Shown: positions 1 through 5,912, numbered from the stretch's first letter. The stretch is 6,631 bases of DNA from Hydrogenophaga sp. (GCA_020047875.1 JAIFNE010000059.1:1-6631), one strand, 5' to 3'. Notes: a model not told the origin generated them from the sequence alone. Made by a program: numbers and translations.

Positions 1-787
1 GCACAGAGAGCGCGCCCACCCGCTCGCCATACAGGCTGAAGCTCTTGGAAAAAGAGGTAGACACGAAAAAGCTCAGACCCGCGGCGACAAATTTCGCGAT
101 CACCGCGCCGTCTTCCGCGATGCCGTGGCCAAAGCCCTGGTAGGCCATGTCAAGGAATGGGGTGAGTCCTTTTGATTTCACCACCTCGATCACCTGGTCC
201 CACTGCGCGGGCGTGATGTCGTAGCCGGTCGGGTTGTGGCAGCAGGCGTGCAAAACCACGATGGTGCCCTGCGCCGCCGCCGACAGATCGGCCAGCATGC
301 CCTCGAAGTTCACGCCGCGTTTGGCCGCGTCGTAGTAGGCGTAGCTGCCCACTGTGAAGCCCGCGTTGGTGAACAGGGCGCGGTGGTTTTCCCAGCTCGG
401 GTCGGAAATCAGCACCTGGGCCGCCGGGCTGACGCGCTTGAGGAAATCGGCACCGATCTTCAGCCCGCCGGTGCCGCCAATGCCCTGCACCGTGGCCACC
501 CGGCCCGATGTCACCGGCTCGCTGTCGGCGCCAAACACCAGGCTTTTTACCGCCGCGTCGTAGGCGGCAATGCCGTCAATCGGCAGGTAGCCGCGCGCGG
601 TGGGCTTGTCCATCATGGTCTTCTCGGCCGCCTGAACACAGGCCAGCAGCGGCAGCTTGCCGTTGTCGTCGAAATACACACCCACGCCCAGGTTGACCTT
701 GTGCGGATTGGGATCGGCGTTGAACTGATCATTCAGACCCAGGATCGGATCGCGGGGCGCCATTTCGACGGCAGAAAATAAGGACAT
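1..787 (-). CDS. Aspartate/aromatic amino acid aminotransferase (class I/II, PLP-dependent), 3' end outside window
   Basis: Cytosolic PLP enzyme that moves an amino group between aspartate or an aromatic amino acid and a 2-oxo acid. The ATG at 787-785 opens 262 readable codons beginning MSLFSAVEMAPRDPILGLN. Visible AspC/TyrB-family residues are GGTGG around 104-108, Trp132, HNPTG at 184-188 (Asn185 contacts the cofactor), LDMAYQGFG from 212 (Asp213, Tyr216), the Schiff-base lysine Lys248 in SFSKSF, and Arg256 in YGERVG. The family is about 400 residues, so roughly 135 C-terminal residues are missing, including those that separate aspartate from aromatic specificity; tyrB or aspC cannot be chosen. 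No Shine-Dalgarno sequence lies before the ATG on this strand, but the N-terminus fits the family. It is divergent from the polysaccharide operon and probably functionally unrelated. Family call very secure, substrate open. Confidence 0.95.
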   Translation of the reverse strand, partial: MSLFSAVEMAPRDPILGLNDQFNADPNPHKVNLGVGVYFDDNGKLPLLACVQAAEKTMMDKPTARGYLPIDGIAAYDAAVKSLVFGADSEPVTSGRVATVQGIGGTGGLKIGADFLKRVSPAAQVLISDPSWENHRALFTNAGFTVGSYAYYDAAKRGVNFEGMLADLSAAAQGTIVVLHACCHNPTGYDITPAQWDQVIEVVKSKGLTPFLDMAYQGFGHGIAEDGAVIAKFVAAGLSFFVSTSFSKSFSLYGERVGALSV

Positions 788-822
788 GCTGAATTTTGGA
801 AGGAGGGTTAACAAACCCCAAG

Positions 823-828
823 ATTTTA
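823..828 (-). promoter_or_regulatory. Candidate -10 element for the aminotransferase gene
   Basis: On the minus strand this reads TAAAAT, five of six matches to the sigma-70 -10 consensus, about 35 bases before the aminotransferase ATG. No good -35 hexamer is seen at 16-18 bases spacing; the bases there read AACCGG, AAACCG or CAAACC. It is placed by position and base composition only, so confidence is low. Confidence 0.3.
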
Positions 829-837
829 GCGGCGCGC

Positions 838-873
838 CCTGGCGCCGGTTTGCCTCCCGGCGCCTGCGCCAGG
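838..873. repeat. Nested, mutually exclusive GC-rich inverted repeats
   Basis: Two perfect 8-bp inverted repeats share bases. The outer one pairs CCTGGCGC (838-845) with GCGCCAGG (866-873). The inner one pairs GGCGCCGG (841-848) with CCGGCGCC (857-864). They share 841-845, so both cannot form at once. A third short one, CCGCT/AGCGG (874-878 and 882-886), follows directly. No T-run follows in either direction, so a terminator is unlikely. They may be operator half-sites or leader structure; the function is unknown. Confidence 0.6.
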
Positions 874-955
874 CCGCTCGCAGCGGGGTTGCGCAAACGG
901 TTTCCGTGTCTGAATGCTCGCCCCGTCTTGGTTTCGGTGTCAGATGCCTCGCCTG

Positions 956-987
956 ATGACAGTCCGGTGAGTTCGCTGCGTTATATT
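956..987 (+). promoter_or_regulatory. Candidate promoter for the exopolysaccharide operon
   Basis: TATATT at 982-987 matches the sigma-70 -10 consensus at five of six positions and lies in an AT-richer patch about 50 bases before the first operon gene. The best -35-like hexamer is ATGACA at 956-961 (five of six), but the 20-base spacer is too long for a strong promoter. Overlapping it is a weak sigma-54-like GG-N10-GC arrangement (966-979). A TTAAC direct repeat follows at 996-1009 and could be an operator. The position is plausible; which sigma factor acts is uncertain. Confidence 0.35.
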
Positions 988-1037
988 CATCGCCGTTAAC
1001 CCCATTAACACTTTTGAACTCACGAAAGAACACCGCC

Positions 1038-1676
1038 ATGCAAGATCACATCACCGTTCTCAAGCGGGTGGCGCTCATGGGTGCAGCGATCGGCACCCTG
1101 GCGCTGGGCCTGTCTGGCTGCGCCAGCACCGGCGCATCCCTTCCCCCGGCGCCGGCCACGGCGTCTTCGGCCGATTACAGCTACATCGTGGGCCCGGGCG
1201 ATATGCTCAATATCACCGTCTGGCGCAACCCCGAGCTCTCCGCCTCGGTGCCGGTGCGCCCCGATGGCAAGGTGGCCACCCCGCTGGTTGACGAACTGGT
1301 GGCTCAAGGCAAAACCCCAACCCAGATCGCACGCGACGTGGAAAAGGCCCTCGGCAAGTTCGTGCGCGATCCGGTCGTTACCGTGGTCGTCACCAGTTTT
1401 GTGGGCCCCTACAGCGAGCAGATCCGTGTGCTCGGCGAGGCCGCCCGCCCGCAGTTCCTGCCCTACAAGCAAAAAATGACGGTGATGGACGTGATGATCG
1501 CCGTGGGCGGCCTCACCGACTTCGCCGACGGCAACAAAGCCACCCTGGTGCGCGCCAGCGAAGGCAACAAGCGATACAGCGTGCGCCTGCAGGATCTCGT
1601 CAAGCGCGGCGACATCACGGCCAACGTGGAAATGCTGCCCGGCGACGTATTGATCATCCCGCAGGGCTGGTTCTGA
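1038..1676 (+). CDS. XrtA/PEP-CTERM-type polysaccharide export lipoprotein (Wza/OPX family)
   Basis: Predicted 212-residue outer-membrane lipoprotein that helps form the periplasmic-to-surface export channel for exopolysaccharide. A basic N-terminus (LKR, 8-10) and hydrophobic stretch lead to the lipobox LSGC, so Cys28 is the likely lipidated residue; Ala29 at +2 is compatible with outer-membrane sorting. Residues about 46-120 form the polysaccharide export domain (IVGPGDMLNITVW, then VRPDGK and FVRDPVVTV). Residues about 126-208 form one SLBB-like domain (IRVLGEA, VGGLTDFA, LPGDVLIIP), ending QGWF. E. coli Wza is about 380 residues; this protein lacks the additional domains and any visible C-terminal membrane helix. 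The ATG at 1038 is chosen over an in-frame TTG at 1014 because it starts the signal peptide properly; only a weak GAAAGA precedes it. First gene of the operon. It best fits the PEP-CTERM export subfamily (TIGR03027-like). Confidence 0.93.
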   Translation: MQDHITVLKRVALMGAAIGTLALGLSGCASTGASLPPAPATASSADYSYIVGPGDMLNITVWRNPELSASVPVRPDGKVATPLVDELVAQGKTPTQIARDVEKALGKFVRDPVVTVVVTSFVGPYSEQIRVLGEAARPQFLPYKQKMTVMDVMIAVGGLTDFADGNKATLVRASEGNKRYSVRLQDLVKRGDITANVEMLPGDVLIIPQGWF

Positions 1677-1677
1677 T

Positions 1678-1698
1678 CCGCTGCGCCTGATGCAGCGG
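1678..1698 (+). repeat. Hairpin immediately after the export gene stop codon
   Basis: CCGCTGC (1678-1684) pairs perfectly with GCAGCGG (1692-1698) around a 7-base loop. It starts one base after the TGA. Its last two bases are also the first two of the next, stronger hairpin, so the two compete at their base or stack end to end. Confidence 0.6.
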
Positions 1699-1729
1699 CC
1701 AGCGCCCCAGGGCGCTGGCCTGTGTTTTC
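1697..1729 (+). terminator. Terminator-like hairpin inside the operon
   Basis: A perfect 10-bp GC-rich stem, GGCCAGCGCC (1697-1706) with GGCGCTGGCC (1711-1720), closes a 4-base CCAG loop and is followed by TGTGTTTTC. This has the shape of a Rho-independent terminator with an imperfect U-tract. It lies between the first and second genes of an apparent operon, so it may be a partial terminator or attenuator, or a 3'-end stabiliser giving extra export-lipoprotein transcript. The structure is seen directly; the function is inferred. Confidence 0.5.
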
Positions 1730-1759
1730 TCCGATCGGCTTTCTCCTTCGGTTGCTTCC

Positions 1760-3322
1760 ATGCAAGAACTCCTCAACCAAGTCACCACCATCCTGCGCGG
1801 AATGTGGCAGTACCGCCGCCTGGGCGTGCTGGTGGCCTGGATCGTCGCCGCAGCGGTTGCCGTTGCCGTGATGATGCTGCCCAACCGCTTCGAGGCGTCC
1901 GCGCGGGTGTTTGTGGATACGCAGACCATCCTGCGGCCCCTCATGGCCGGGCTCGCGGTGCAGCCGAACGTTGAGCAGCAGATCACCATGCTCAGCCGCA
2001 CCCTGGTCAGCCGCCCCAATGTGGAACGGCTGATCCGCATGGCCGATCTCGACCTCGCCGTCAAGACCGACGCTGAGCGCGCCGCACTGATCGAAGCCAC
2101 CATCGAGTCCATCTCCATCCGCTCCACCGGCCGCGACAACCTCTACACGCTGTCCTACCGCGGCGACAGCCCTGAAAAAGCCTTGCGCGTGGTGCAGGCC
2201 CTGCTCACGATTTTTGTCGAGTCCAGCCTGGGCGACACCAAGTCGGATTCCGAGAGCGCGCGGCGTTTCATTGAAGAGCAGATCAAGAACTACGAAACCA
2301 AACTGACCGAGGCCGAGTCCCGCCTCAAGAACTTCCGCCTGCGCAACATCGAGCTGCAAGGGCAGGGCGGTCTGGACATGGCTGGCCGCATGGCCGAGCT
2401 CAGCAACGCCCTGAGCCAAGCGCGGCTGCAGCTGAGCGAGGCCGAAAGCGCCAGCGCCACCGCCCGCCGCCAGCTCGAGCAGGCGAGGGCCGATTTGCGC
2501 AACCCCGCCAGCTCGGGCACGACCACCATCGCGGTGCCCGAGCTCGACTCGCGGATCGACGCCGTCAAGCGCAACCTCGATGGCCTGTTGCAGCGCTACA
2601 CCGAGCAGCATCCTGATGTGATCAACGCCCGCCGCCTGCTCAAGGAGCTGGACGATCAAAAGCGCAAGGAAATCGCCGAGCTGCAGCGCCAGGCCCAGGC
2701 CAACCCCAACCAGTCGCTCATGACCACCAACCCCGCGCTGGTGGAGATCTCCCGGGTGGCCGCCGCGGCCGAGGTGCAGGCGGCTGGTCTGCGCGCCCGG
2801 GTGGCCGAGTTCGAATCCCGCATGGCGCGCGCGCAAGAGCAGCTCAAACTCGCCCCCCAGATCGAAGCGGAGCAATCGCAGCTGAACCGCGACTACGAAA
2901 TTCACCGCAAGAACTACGACGATCTGGTGCAGCGCCGCGAGTCCATCACCATGAGTGGCCAGCTCGGAAGCTCCGCCAGCCTGGCCGACTTCCGCGTCAT
3001 CGATCCACCGCGCGCCGATCCCAAGCCGGTGGCGCCCAACCGCCTGCTGCTCATGCCCCTTTCCCTGCTGGCCGCGCTGGCCGGCGGGCTAGGCATTGCT
3101 TTTGTCATGACCCAGGTGCGCCCGGTGTTTTTCGATGCCGCCACGCTGCGCACCGCCGCTGAGCTGCCTGTGCTCGGCGTGGTCAGCGCGGTGCGCAACG
3201 ACGCCATGCAACGGCGCGAGCGCCGCAGCTTCAAGCGGTTCCTGGCGTCTTTGTTGGCCTTGCTGGTGGTGTTTGGCGTTGGCATGGCGCTGATGTACTA
3301 CCGCGCCGGCCTGGGAAGGTAG
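1760..3322 (+). CDS. XrtA-system polysaccharide chain-length determinant (Wzz/GNVR family)
   Basis: Predicted 520-residue inner-membrane polysaccharide copolymerase that sets chain length and links the cytoplasmic kinase to the periplasmic export channel. TM1 is about 21-40, followed by a Wzz-type domain (FEASARVFVDTQTIL, 44-58). A long periplasmic section from about 165 to 395 is rich in Glu, Arg, Gln and Ala and should be coiled coil. A proline-rich PPRADPKPVAPN (416-427) precedes TM2 (about 428-450). A loop at 451-492 contains PVLGVVS (470-476), and TM3 is about 493-513. No kinase domain is fused; that is the next gene. The ATG at 1760 gives the usual family opening (MQELLNQ...LRGMWQYR), although a pyrimidine-rich leader with no Shine-Dalgarno precedes it. 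It lies 83 bases after the export gene and 9 before the kinase. It matches the TIGR03007-like PEP-CTERM subfamily. Confidence 0.93.
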   Translation: MQELLNQVTTILRGMWQYRRLGVLVAWIVAAAVAVAVMMLPNRFEASARVFVDTQTILRPLMAGLAVQPNVEQQITMLSRTLVSRPNVERLIRMADLDLAVKTDAERAALIEATIESISIRSTGRDNLYTLSYRGDSPEKALRVVQALLTIFVESSLGDTKSDSESARRFIEEQIKNYETKLTEAESRLKNFRLRNIELQGQGGLDMAGRMAELSNALSQARLQLSEAESASATARRQLEQARADLRNPASSGTTTIAVPELDSRIDAVKRNLDGLLQRYTEQHPDVINARRLLKELDDQKRKEIAELQRQAQANPNQSLMTTNPALVEISRVAAAAEVQAAGLRARVAEFESRMARAQEQLKLAPQIEAEQSQLNRDYEIHRKNYDDLVQRRESITMSGQLGSSASLADFRVIDPPRADPKPVAPNRLLLMPLSLLAALAGGLGIAFVMTQVRPVFFDAATLRTAAELPVLGVVSAVRNDAMQRRERRSFKRFLASLLALLVVFGVGMALMYYRAGLGR

Positions 3323-3326
3323 GGAG
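3321..3326 (+). promoter_or_regulatory. Ribosome binding site of the tyrosine kinase gene
   Basis: AGGGAG sits 5 bases before the ATG at 3332 and overlaps the stop codon of the upstream gene. This fixes the kinase start and suggests translational coupling with the chain-length determinant. Confidence 0.7.
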
Positions 3327-3331
3327 CAAGC

Positions 3332-4321
3332 ATGAGCAGCCTGATAGAAAAAGCCGCCGAGCGCCTGGAGCAACTGCGGCGCGCCGGCCTCGATGCCCAG
3401 CCGCCTGCCCCCGCGCCGCAGGCGCTTGCAGCGCAGCCCCAGGCGCCGGCCGCGCAGCCTGCGGCACCCGCTGCCGCAGTGGCTTCGCCCGCCGCGTGGT
3501 CGGGCTCGGTGGCCCCCGCGCCCGTGGCGGCGCCGGCCGAGCCCCAGCGCCCCACCGCCCGGGTGGTGCAGCTCGATCTGGCTGCCCTCGGCGCGGCCGG
3601 TTTCGTCACGCCTGACCTGCCTCGCTCCACCATCGCCAGCCAGTTCCGCGTCATCAAGCGTCCCCTGCTGGTGAATGCCGCTGGCCGCGGAGCCTCGGTG
3701 GTGCAGTCTGGCAATCTCATCATGGTCACCAGCGCCATGGCCGGCGAGGGCAAAACCTTTAACGCGATCAACCTCGCCATGAGCATCGCTATGGAGCAAG
3801 ACCACCGCGTGTTGCTGGTCGACGCCGACGTGGCCCGCCCCTCCATCAGCAAGGTGTTTGGCTTGCCGCCTGGCCCGGGCCTGCTCGATCTGCTGGTGGA
3901 CGACCGCATCGAAATGGCCGACGCCATGCTCCGCACCAACGTCGACAAGCTCACCGTGCTGCCCAGCGGCACGCCCCACCCGCGCGCCACCGAGCTCTTG
4001 GCCAGCGACGCCATGACCGCTCTCATCCAGGAAATGGGCCGCCGCTACCCCGACCGCATCATCATTTTTGATTCGCCGCCCCTGCTGCTCACCACCGAGG
4101 CCCGCGTGCTCGCCACCCACATGGGGCAGATCGTGGTGGTGGTGCAGGCCGAGCGCACGCTGCAAACCCAGGTCAAACACGCGCTCACCACCATCGAAGC
4201 CTGTCCCGTCAAACTGATGCTGCTCAACCAGGTGCGCGGTGGCGACCAGGATGCTTATGGCTACGGTTACGGCTACGGGCAAGGCCCGGCGGCCACCGCG
4301 CCGGAAACCGCGAGCCTGTGA
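3332..4321 (+). CDS. XrtA-associated tyrosine autokinase (BY-kinase, CpsD/CapB-like)
   Basis: Predicted 329-residue cytoplasmic bacterial tyrosine kinase; autophosphorylation of its tyrosine tail is expected to control the partner copolymerase. An N-terminal amphipathic helix (MSSLIEKAAERLEQLRRAG) is followed by an Ala/Pro/Gln-rich linker at about 21-72. The P-loop kinase domain has Walker A from Ser134 to Thr142 (AGEGKT, Lys141), Walker A' LLVDADVARP (161-170; Asp164, Asp166) and Walker B IIIFDSPP (243-250; Asp247). The C-terminal tyrosine cluster is YGYGYGYG (Tyr309, 311, 313, 315). In Walker A' the arginine is one place later than in Wzc or CapB. The EX2RX2R oligomerisation motif appears only as Ser103-Arg106-Lys109. 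There is no transmembrane segment, so membrane attachment should come from the chain-length protein 9 bases upstream. It best fits TIGR03018. A MinD/ParA ATPase is unlikely given the tyrosine tail and context. Confidence 0.95.
   Translation: MSSLIEKAAERLEQLRRAGLDAQPPAPAPQALAAQPQAPAAQPAAPAAAVASPAAWSGSVAPAPVAAPAEPQRPTARVVQLDLAALGAAGFVTPDLPRSTIASQFRVIKRPLLVNAAGRGASVVQSGNLIMVTSAMAGEGKTFNAINLAMSIAMEQDHRVLLVDADVARPSISKVFGLPPGPGLLDLLVDDRIEMADAMLRTNVDKLTVLPSGTPHPRATELLASDAMTALIQEMGRRYPDRIIIFDSPPLLLTTEARVLATHMGQIVVVVQAERTLQTQVKHALTTIEACPVKLMLLNQVRGGDQDAYGYGYGYGQGPAATAPETASL
4256..4279 (+). repeat. Four-copy hexamer repeat encoding the Tyr-Gly tail
   Basis: Four tandem copies of TAYGGN (TATGGC, TACGGT, TACGGC, TACGGG) encode Tyr-Gly four times in the kinase C-terminus. 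Gain or loss of a copy would stay in frame and change the number of phosphorylatable tyrosines by one. Confidence 0.8.
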
Positions 4322-4334
4322 ACAACATGATCCC

Positions 4335-4340
4335 GGAGGT
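4335..4340 (+). promoter_or_regulatory. Ribosome binding site of the outer-membrane protein gene
   Basis: GGAGGT, the strongest Shine-Dalgarno sequence among the operon genes, is 7 bases before the ATG at 4348. It decides this start over the in-frame GTG at 4318 (which overlaps the kinase stop as GTGA) and the ATG at 4327. Confidence 0.8.
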
Positions 4341-4347
4341 GTCGTCC

Positions 4348-5910
4348 ATGGCGTCCAGTGCCCCCCGTGGTAGCGGGTTTCCCTTGCAGCGCACGGCGGT
4401 GGCGGCGGCTGCGCTGCTGGCGTTGTGGCTGTCGGGCGCGGCCCACGCGCAGGAACTCGCCGCTCCCGGCCCCAAGCCCTCGCTGTGGCTGGAGCCGCGC
4501 GTGTCGGTGGGCGCCACGCTTTCCAGCAACGGCAACCTCTCGGCCACCAACCCGCAGAGCGAGCAGCAGATTGAGGTCAGCCCCGGCCTGCGTCTGGTGG
4601 CCAACAGCCCGCGCGCCCAGGGCTTCCTCGATTACTCGCTGCGCGGCCTGTACTACGCCCAGGGCACCTCGGGCGACAACCTGCGCCACGCCCTCAACGC
4701 CAGCGGCAAGTTCGAAGCCTGGGACAACCGCGCGTTTGTGGACGTCTCCGGCGTCATCGACGATCAGGTCATTTCTGCGTTCAGCCCCACCGCCGGCGCC
4801 CTGGGTGACGCCAACCGCGCCCAAACCGCCAGCTTGCGCGTATCGCCCTACCTCCGGGGCGATCTCGCGGGCCTGGCCAACTACGAACTCCGCTACAACC
4901 TGGAAACGCGCCGCACCGACACCAACGCCCGCGCCGACCTCACGGTGCAGGCCCTCTCGCTCGCGCTGGGCAGCCGCATGCAGGGCCAGACGCTGGGCTG
5001 GAGCCTGAACGCCAGCTCGCAAGAGGTCGACTACTCGGTCGGCCGCCCCACCCGCACCGACAACCTGCGCGCCGGCCTCATCGCCGTGCTCACGCCGCAG
5101 CTTCGCACCACGGTGTACCTCGGCGTCGAATCCAACGATGTCCTCACCCCCACGCGCGAGTCGTACAACACCACCGGCTTCGATGTGGAATGGCGCCCCT
5201 CCCAGCGCACCCGCGTGTTCGTGGGTCTGGACGACCGCTATTTCGGCAACGCCCACAACATCGCGCTGGAGCACCGCACCGGCCGCACCGTCTGGCGCCT
5301 CACCGACACCCGCGGCGTGGTCGACTCGCCGCTGCAGTCCGCCCAGGCCTCGCTCGGCTCCATCTACACGCTGCTCGACAACCTCTATGCCCCCACCGTG
5401 CCCGACCCGGTGGAGCGCGCCAGGCGCATCAACGCCGAATTGCTCAGCCTCGGCCTGCCGCCCGACGCGCAAGTTTCGCAATCCTTCCTGTCTTCCTCCG
5501 CCACGGTGGACCGCGCGCAGGCGCTGTCGGTGGCCCTGGTGGGCCAGCGCACGGTGATCACCTTCGCGCTCACGCGCAGCCGCTCCAACCGCCTGCAGTC
5601 GGTGGTCGGCCTGGGCGACAACTTCGACAACAGCAGCCGCATCGACCAGCAGGGCTGGAGCCTCAACCTCGGCCACCGGCTCACACCCATCAGCAGCCTG
5701 AGCGCCGCGGTGACCCGCCAGACCAGCGAAGGCAGCGGCATCGGTGTGGTCCAGAGCAACCGCAGCACCGCCTATTCGCTGGGCTACACCACCCGCCTGG
5801 CGCCCCGCACCAGCGCCAGCCTGCAGCTGCGCCGCACCAATTACGACAACAGCGCCCTCAGCGCCTTCGGTGAAACCGCCGTCTCCGGTCTGCTAACCCA
5901 CAGGTTCTGA
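4348..5910 (+). CDS. TIGR03016-type PEP-CTERM system-associated outer-membrane beta-barrel protein
   Basis: Predicted 520-residue outer-membrane protein of unproven function. A signal peptide with Arg15 and a hydrophobic core at about 17-30 ends in AHA, with likely cleavage between Ala34 and Gln35. The rest is typical of a beta-barrel: alternating polar/apolar strands rich in Ser, Thr, Asn, Arg and aromatic residues, no cysteine anywhere, and a C-terminal strand (AVSGLLTHRF) ending in Phe520, the classic BAM recognition end. A helix-like stretch at about 337-385, containing PDPVERARRINAELLSLGLPP, interrupts the strands and could be a plug or periplasmic loop. Similar PDP...GxPP stretches are, from memory, typical of this family. 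It lies 26 bases after the kinase and 2 before the ATPase, so is probably co-translated with the latter. A role as the polysaccharide pore is inference. No enzyme motif is seen. Confidence 0.88.
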   Translation: MASSAPRGSGFPLQRTAVAAAALLALWLSGAAHAQELAAPGPKPSLWLEPRVSVGATLSSNGNLSATNPQSEQQIEVSPGLRLVANSPRAQGFLDYSLRGLYYAQGTSGDNLRHALNASGKFEAWDNRAFVDVSGVIDDQVISAFSPTAGALGDANRAQTASLRVSPYLRGDLAGLANYELRYNLETRRTDTNARADLTVQALSLALGSRMQGQTLGWSLNASSQEVDYSVGRPTRTDNLRAGLIAVLTPQLRTTVYLGVESNDVLTPTRESYNTTGFDVEWRPSQRTRVFVGLDDRYFGNAHNIALEHRTGRTVWRLTDTRGVVDSPLQSAQASLGSIYTLLDNLYAPTVPDPVERARRINAELLSLGLPPDAQVSQSFLSSSATVDRAQALSVALVGQRTVITFALTRSRSNRLQSVVGLGDNFDNSSRIDQQGWSLNLGHRLTPISSLSAAVTRQTSEGSGIGVVQSNRSTAYSLGYTTRLAPRTSASLQLRRTNYDNSALSAFGETAVSGLLTHRF

Positions 5911-5912
5911 CC

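Larger units (their letters stand above)
788..1037. other. Divergent intergenic region
   Basis: This 250-base region separates the minus-strand aminotransferase from the plus-strand polysaccharide operon, so it should carry promoters for both. It contains a cluster of GC-rich inverted repeats (838-886), a small inverted repeat at 805-818 (GGGTT/AACCC), AT-richer patches near 821-829 and 981-1019, and a TTAAC direct repeat (996-1000 and 1005-1009) just before the first operon gene. No convincing gene is seen. The only plus-strand reading frame of note (796-999) would need a TTG start, and its product resembles no family I know. Confidence 0.8.

Noticed and set aside
236..781. 181-codon plus-strand open frame opposite the aminotransferase
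   Set aside because: The minus strand encodes conserved PLP-enzyme motifs over the same bases; the plus-strand product resembles nothing.
839..853. Sigma-54-like CTGGCGCCGGTTTGC
   Set aside because: GG and GC are 9 bases apart instead of the strict 10, and the bases belong to the inverted-repeat cluster.
796..999. Small 67-codon plus-strand frame in the intergenic region, with purine-rich GGAAGGAGGG at 798-807
   Set aside because: It needs a TTG start, and the ribosome-site-like purines lie inside the frame rather than before its start. No usable start follows at proper spacing and the product has no family resemblance.
1014..1037. Earlier TTG start for the export lipoprotein
   Set aside because: It would add eight residues before the signal peptide and has no ribosome site; the ATG at 1038 gives a normal lipoprotein signal.
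1463..2905. 480-codon minus-strand open frame opposite the chain-length gene
   Set aside because: Biased composition (Gly, Ala, His, Leu, Gln) with no recognisable domain, while the plus strand encodes a clear Wzz-family protein. Long antisense frames are expected in GC-rich genes that avoid TTA, CTA and TCA codons.
3392..3547. GC-rich imprecise CAGCC/GCGCC repeats in the kinase gene
   Set aside because: They simply encode the Ala/Pro/Gln-rich linker; the units are irregular and no clean tandem repeat or mobile element is present.
3089..4282. 397-codon minus-strand open frame opposite the kinase gene
   Set aside because: Mirror frame of the well-supported BY-kinase; His/Gly/Ala-rich product with no domain.
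4318..4347. Earlier GTG (4318) or ATG (4327) starts for the barrel protein
   Set aside because: GGAGGT at 4335-4340 is placed correctly for ATG 4348 only. The GTGA overlap at 4318-4321 could suggest coupling but has no good ribosome site.
4273..5676. 467-codon minus-strand open frame opposite the barrel gene
   Set aside because: Same GC-driven shadow pattern; the plus-strand product has a signal peptide, a strong ribosome site and a barrel C-terminus.
5190..5873. 227-codon plus-strand open frame inside the barrel gene, rich in His, Pro, Arg and Gln
   Set aside because: Out-of-frame shadow with low-complexity composition and no start signal.
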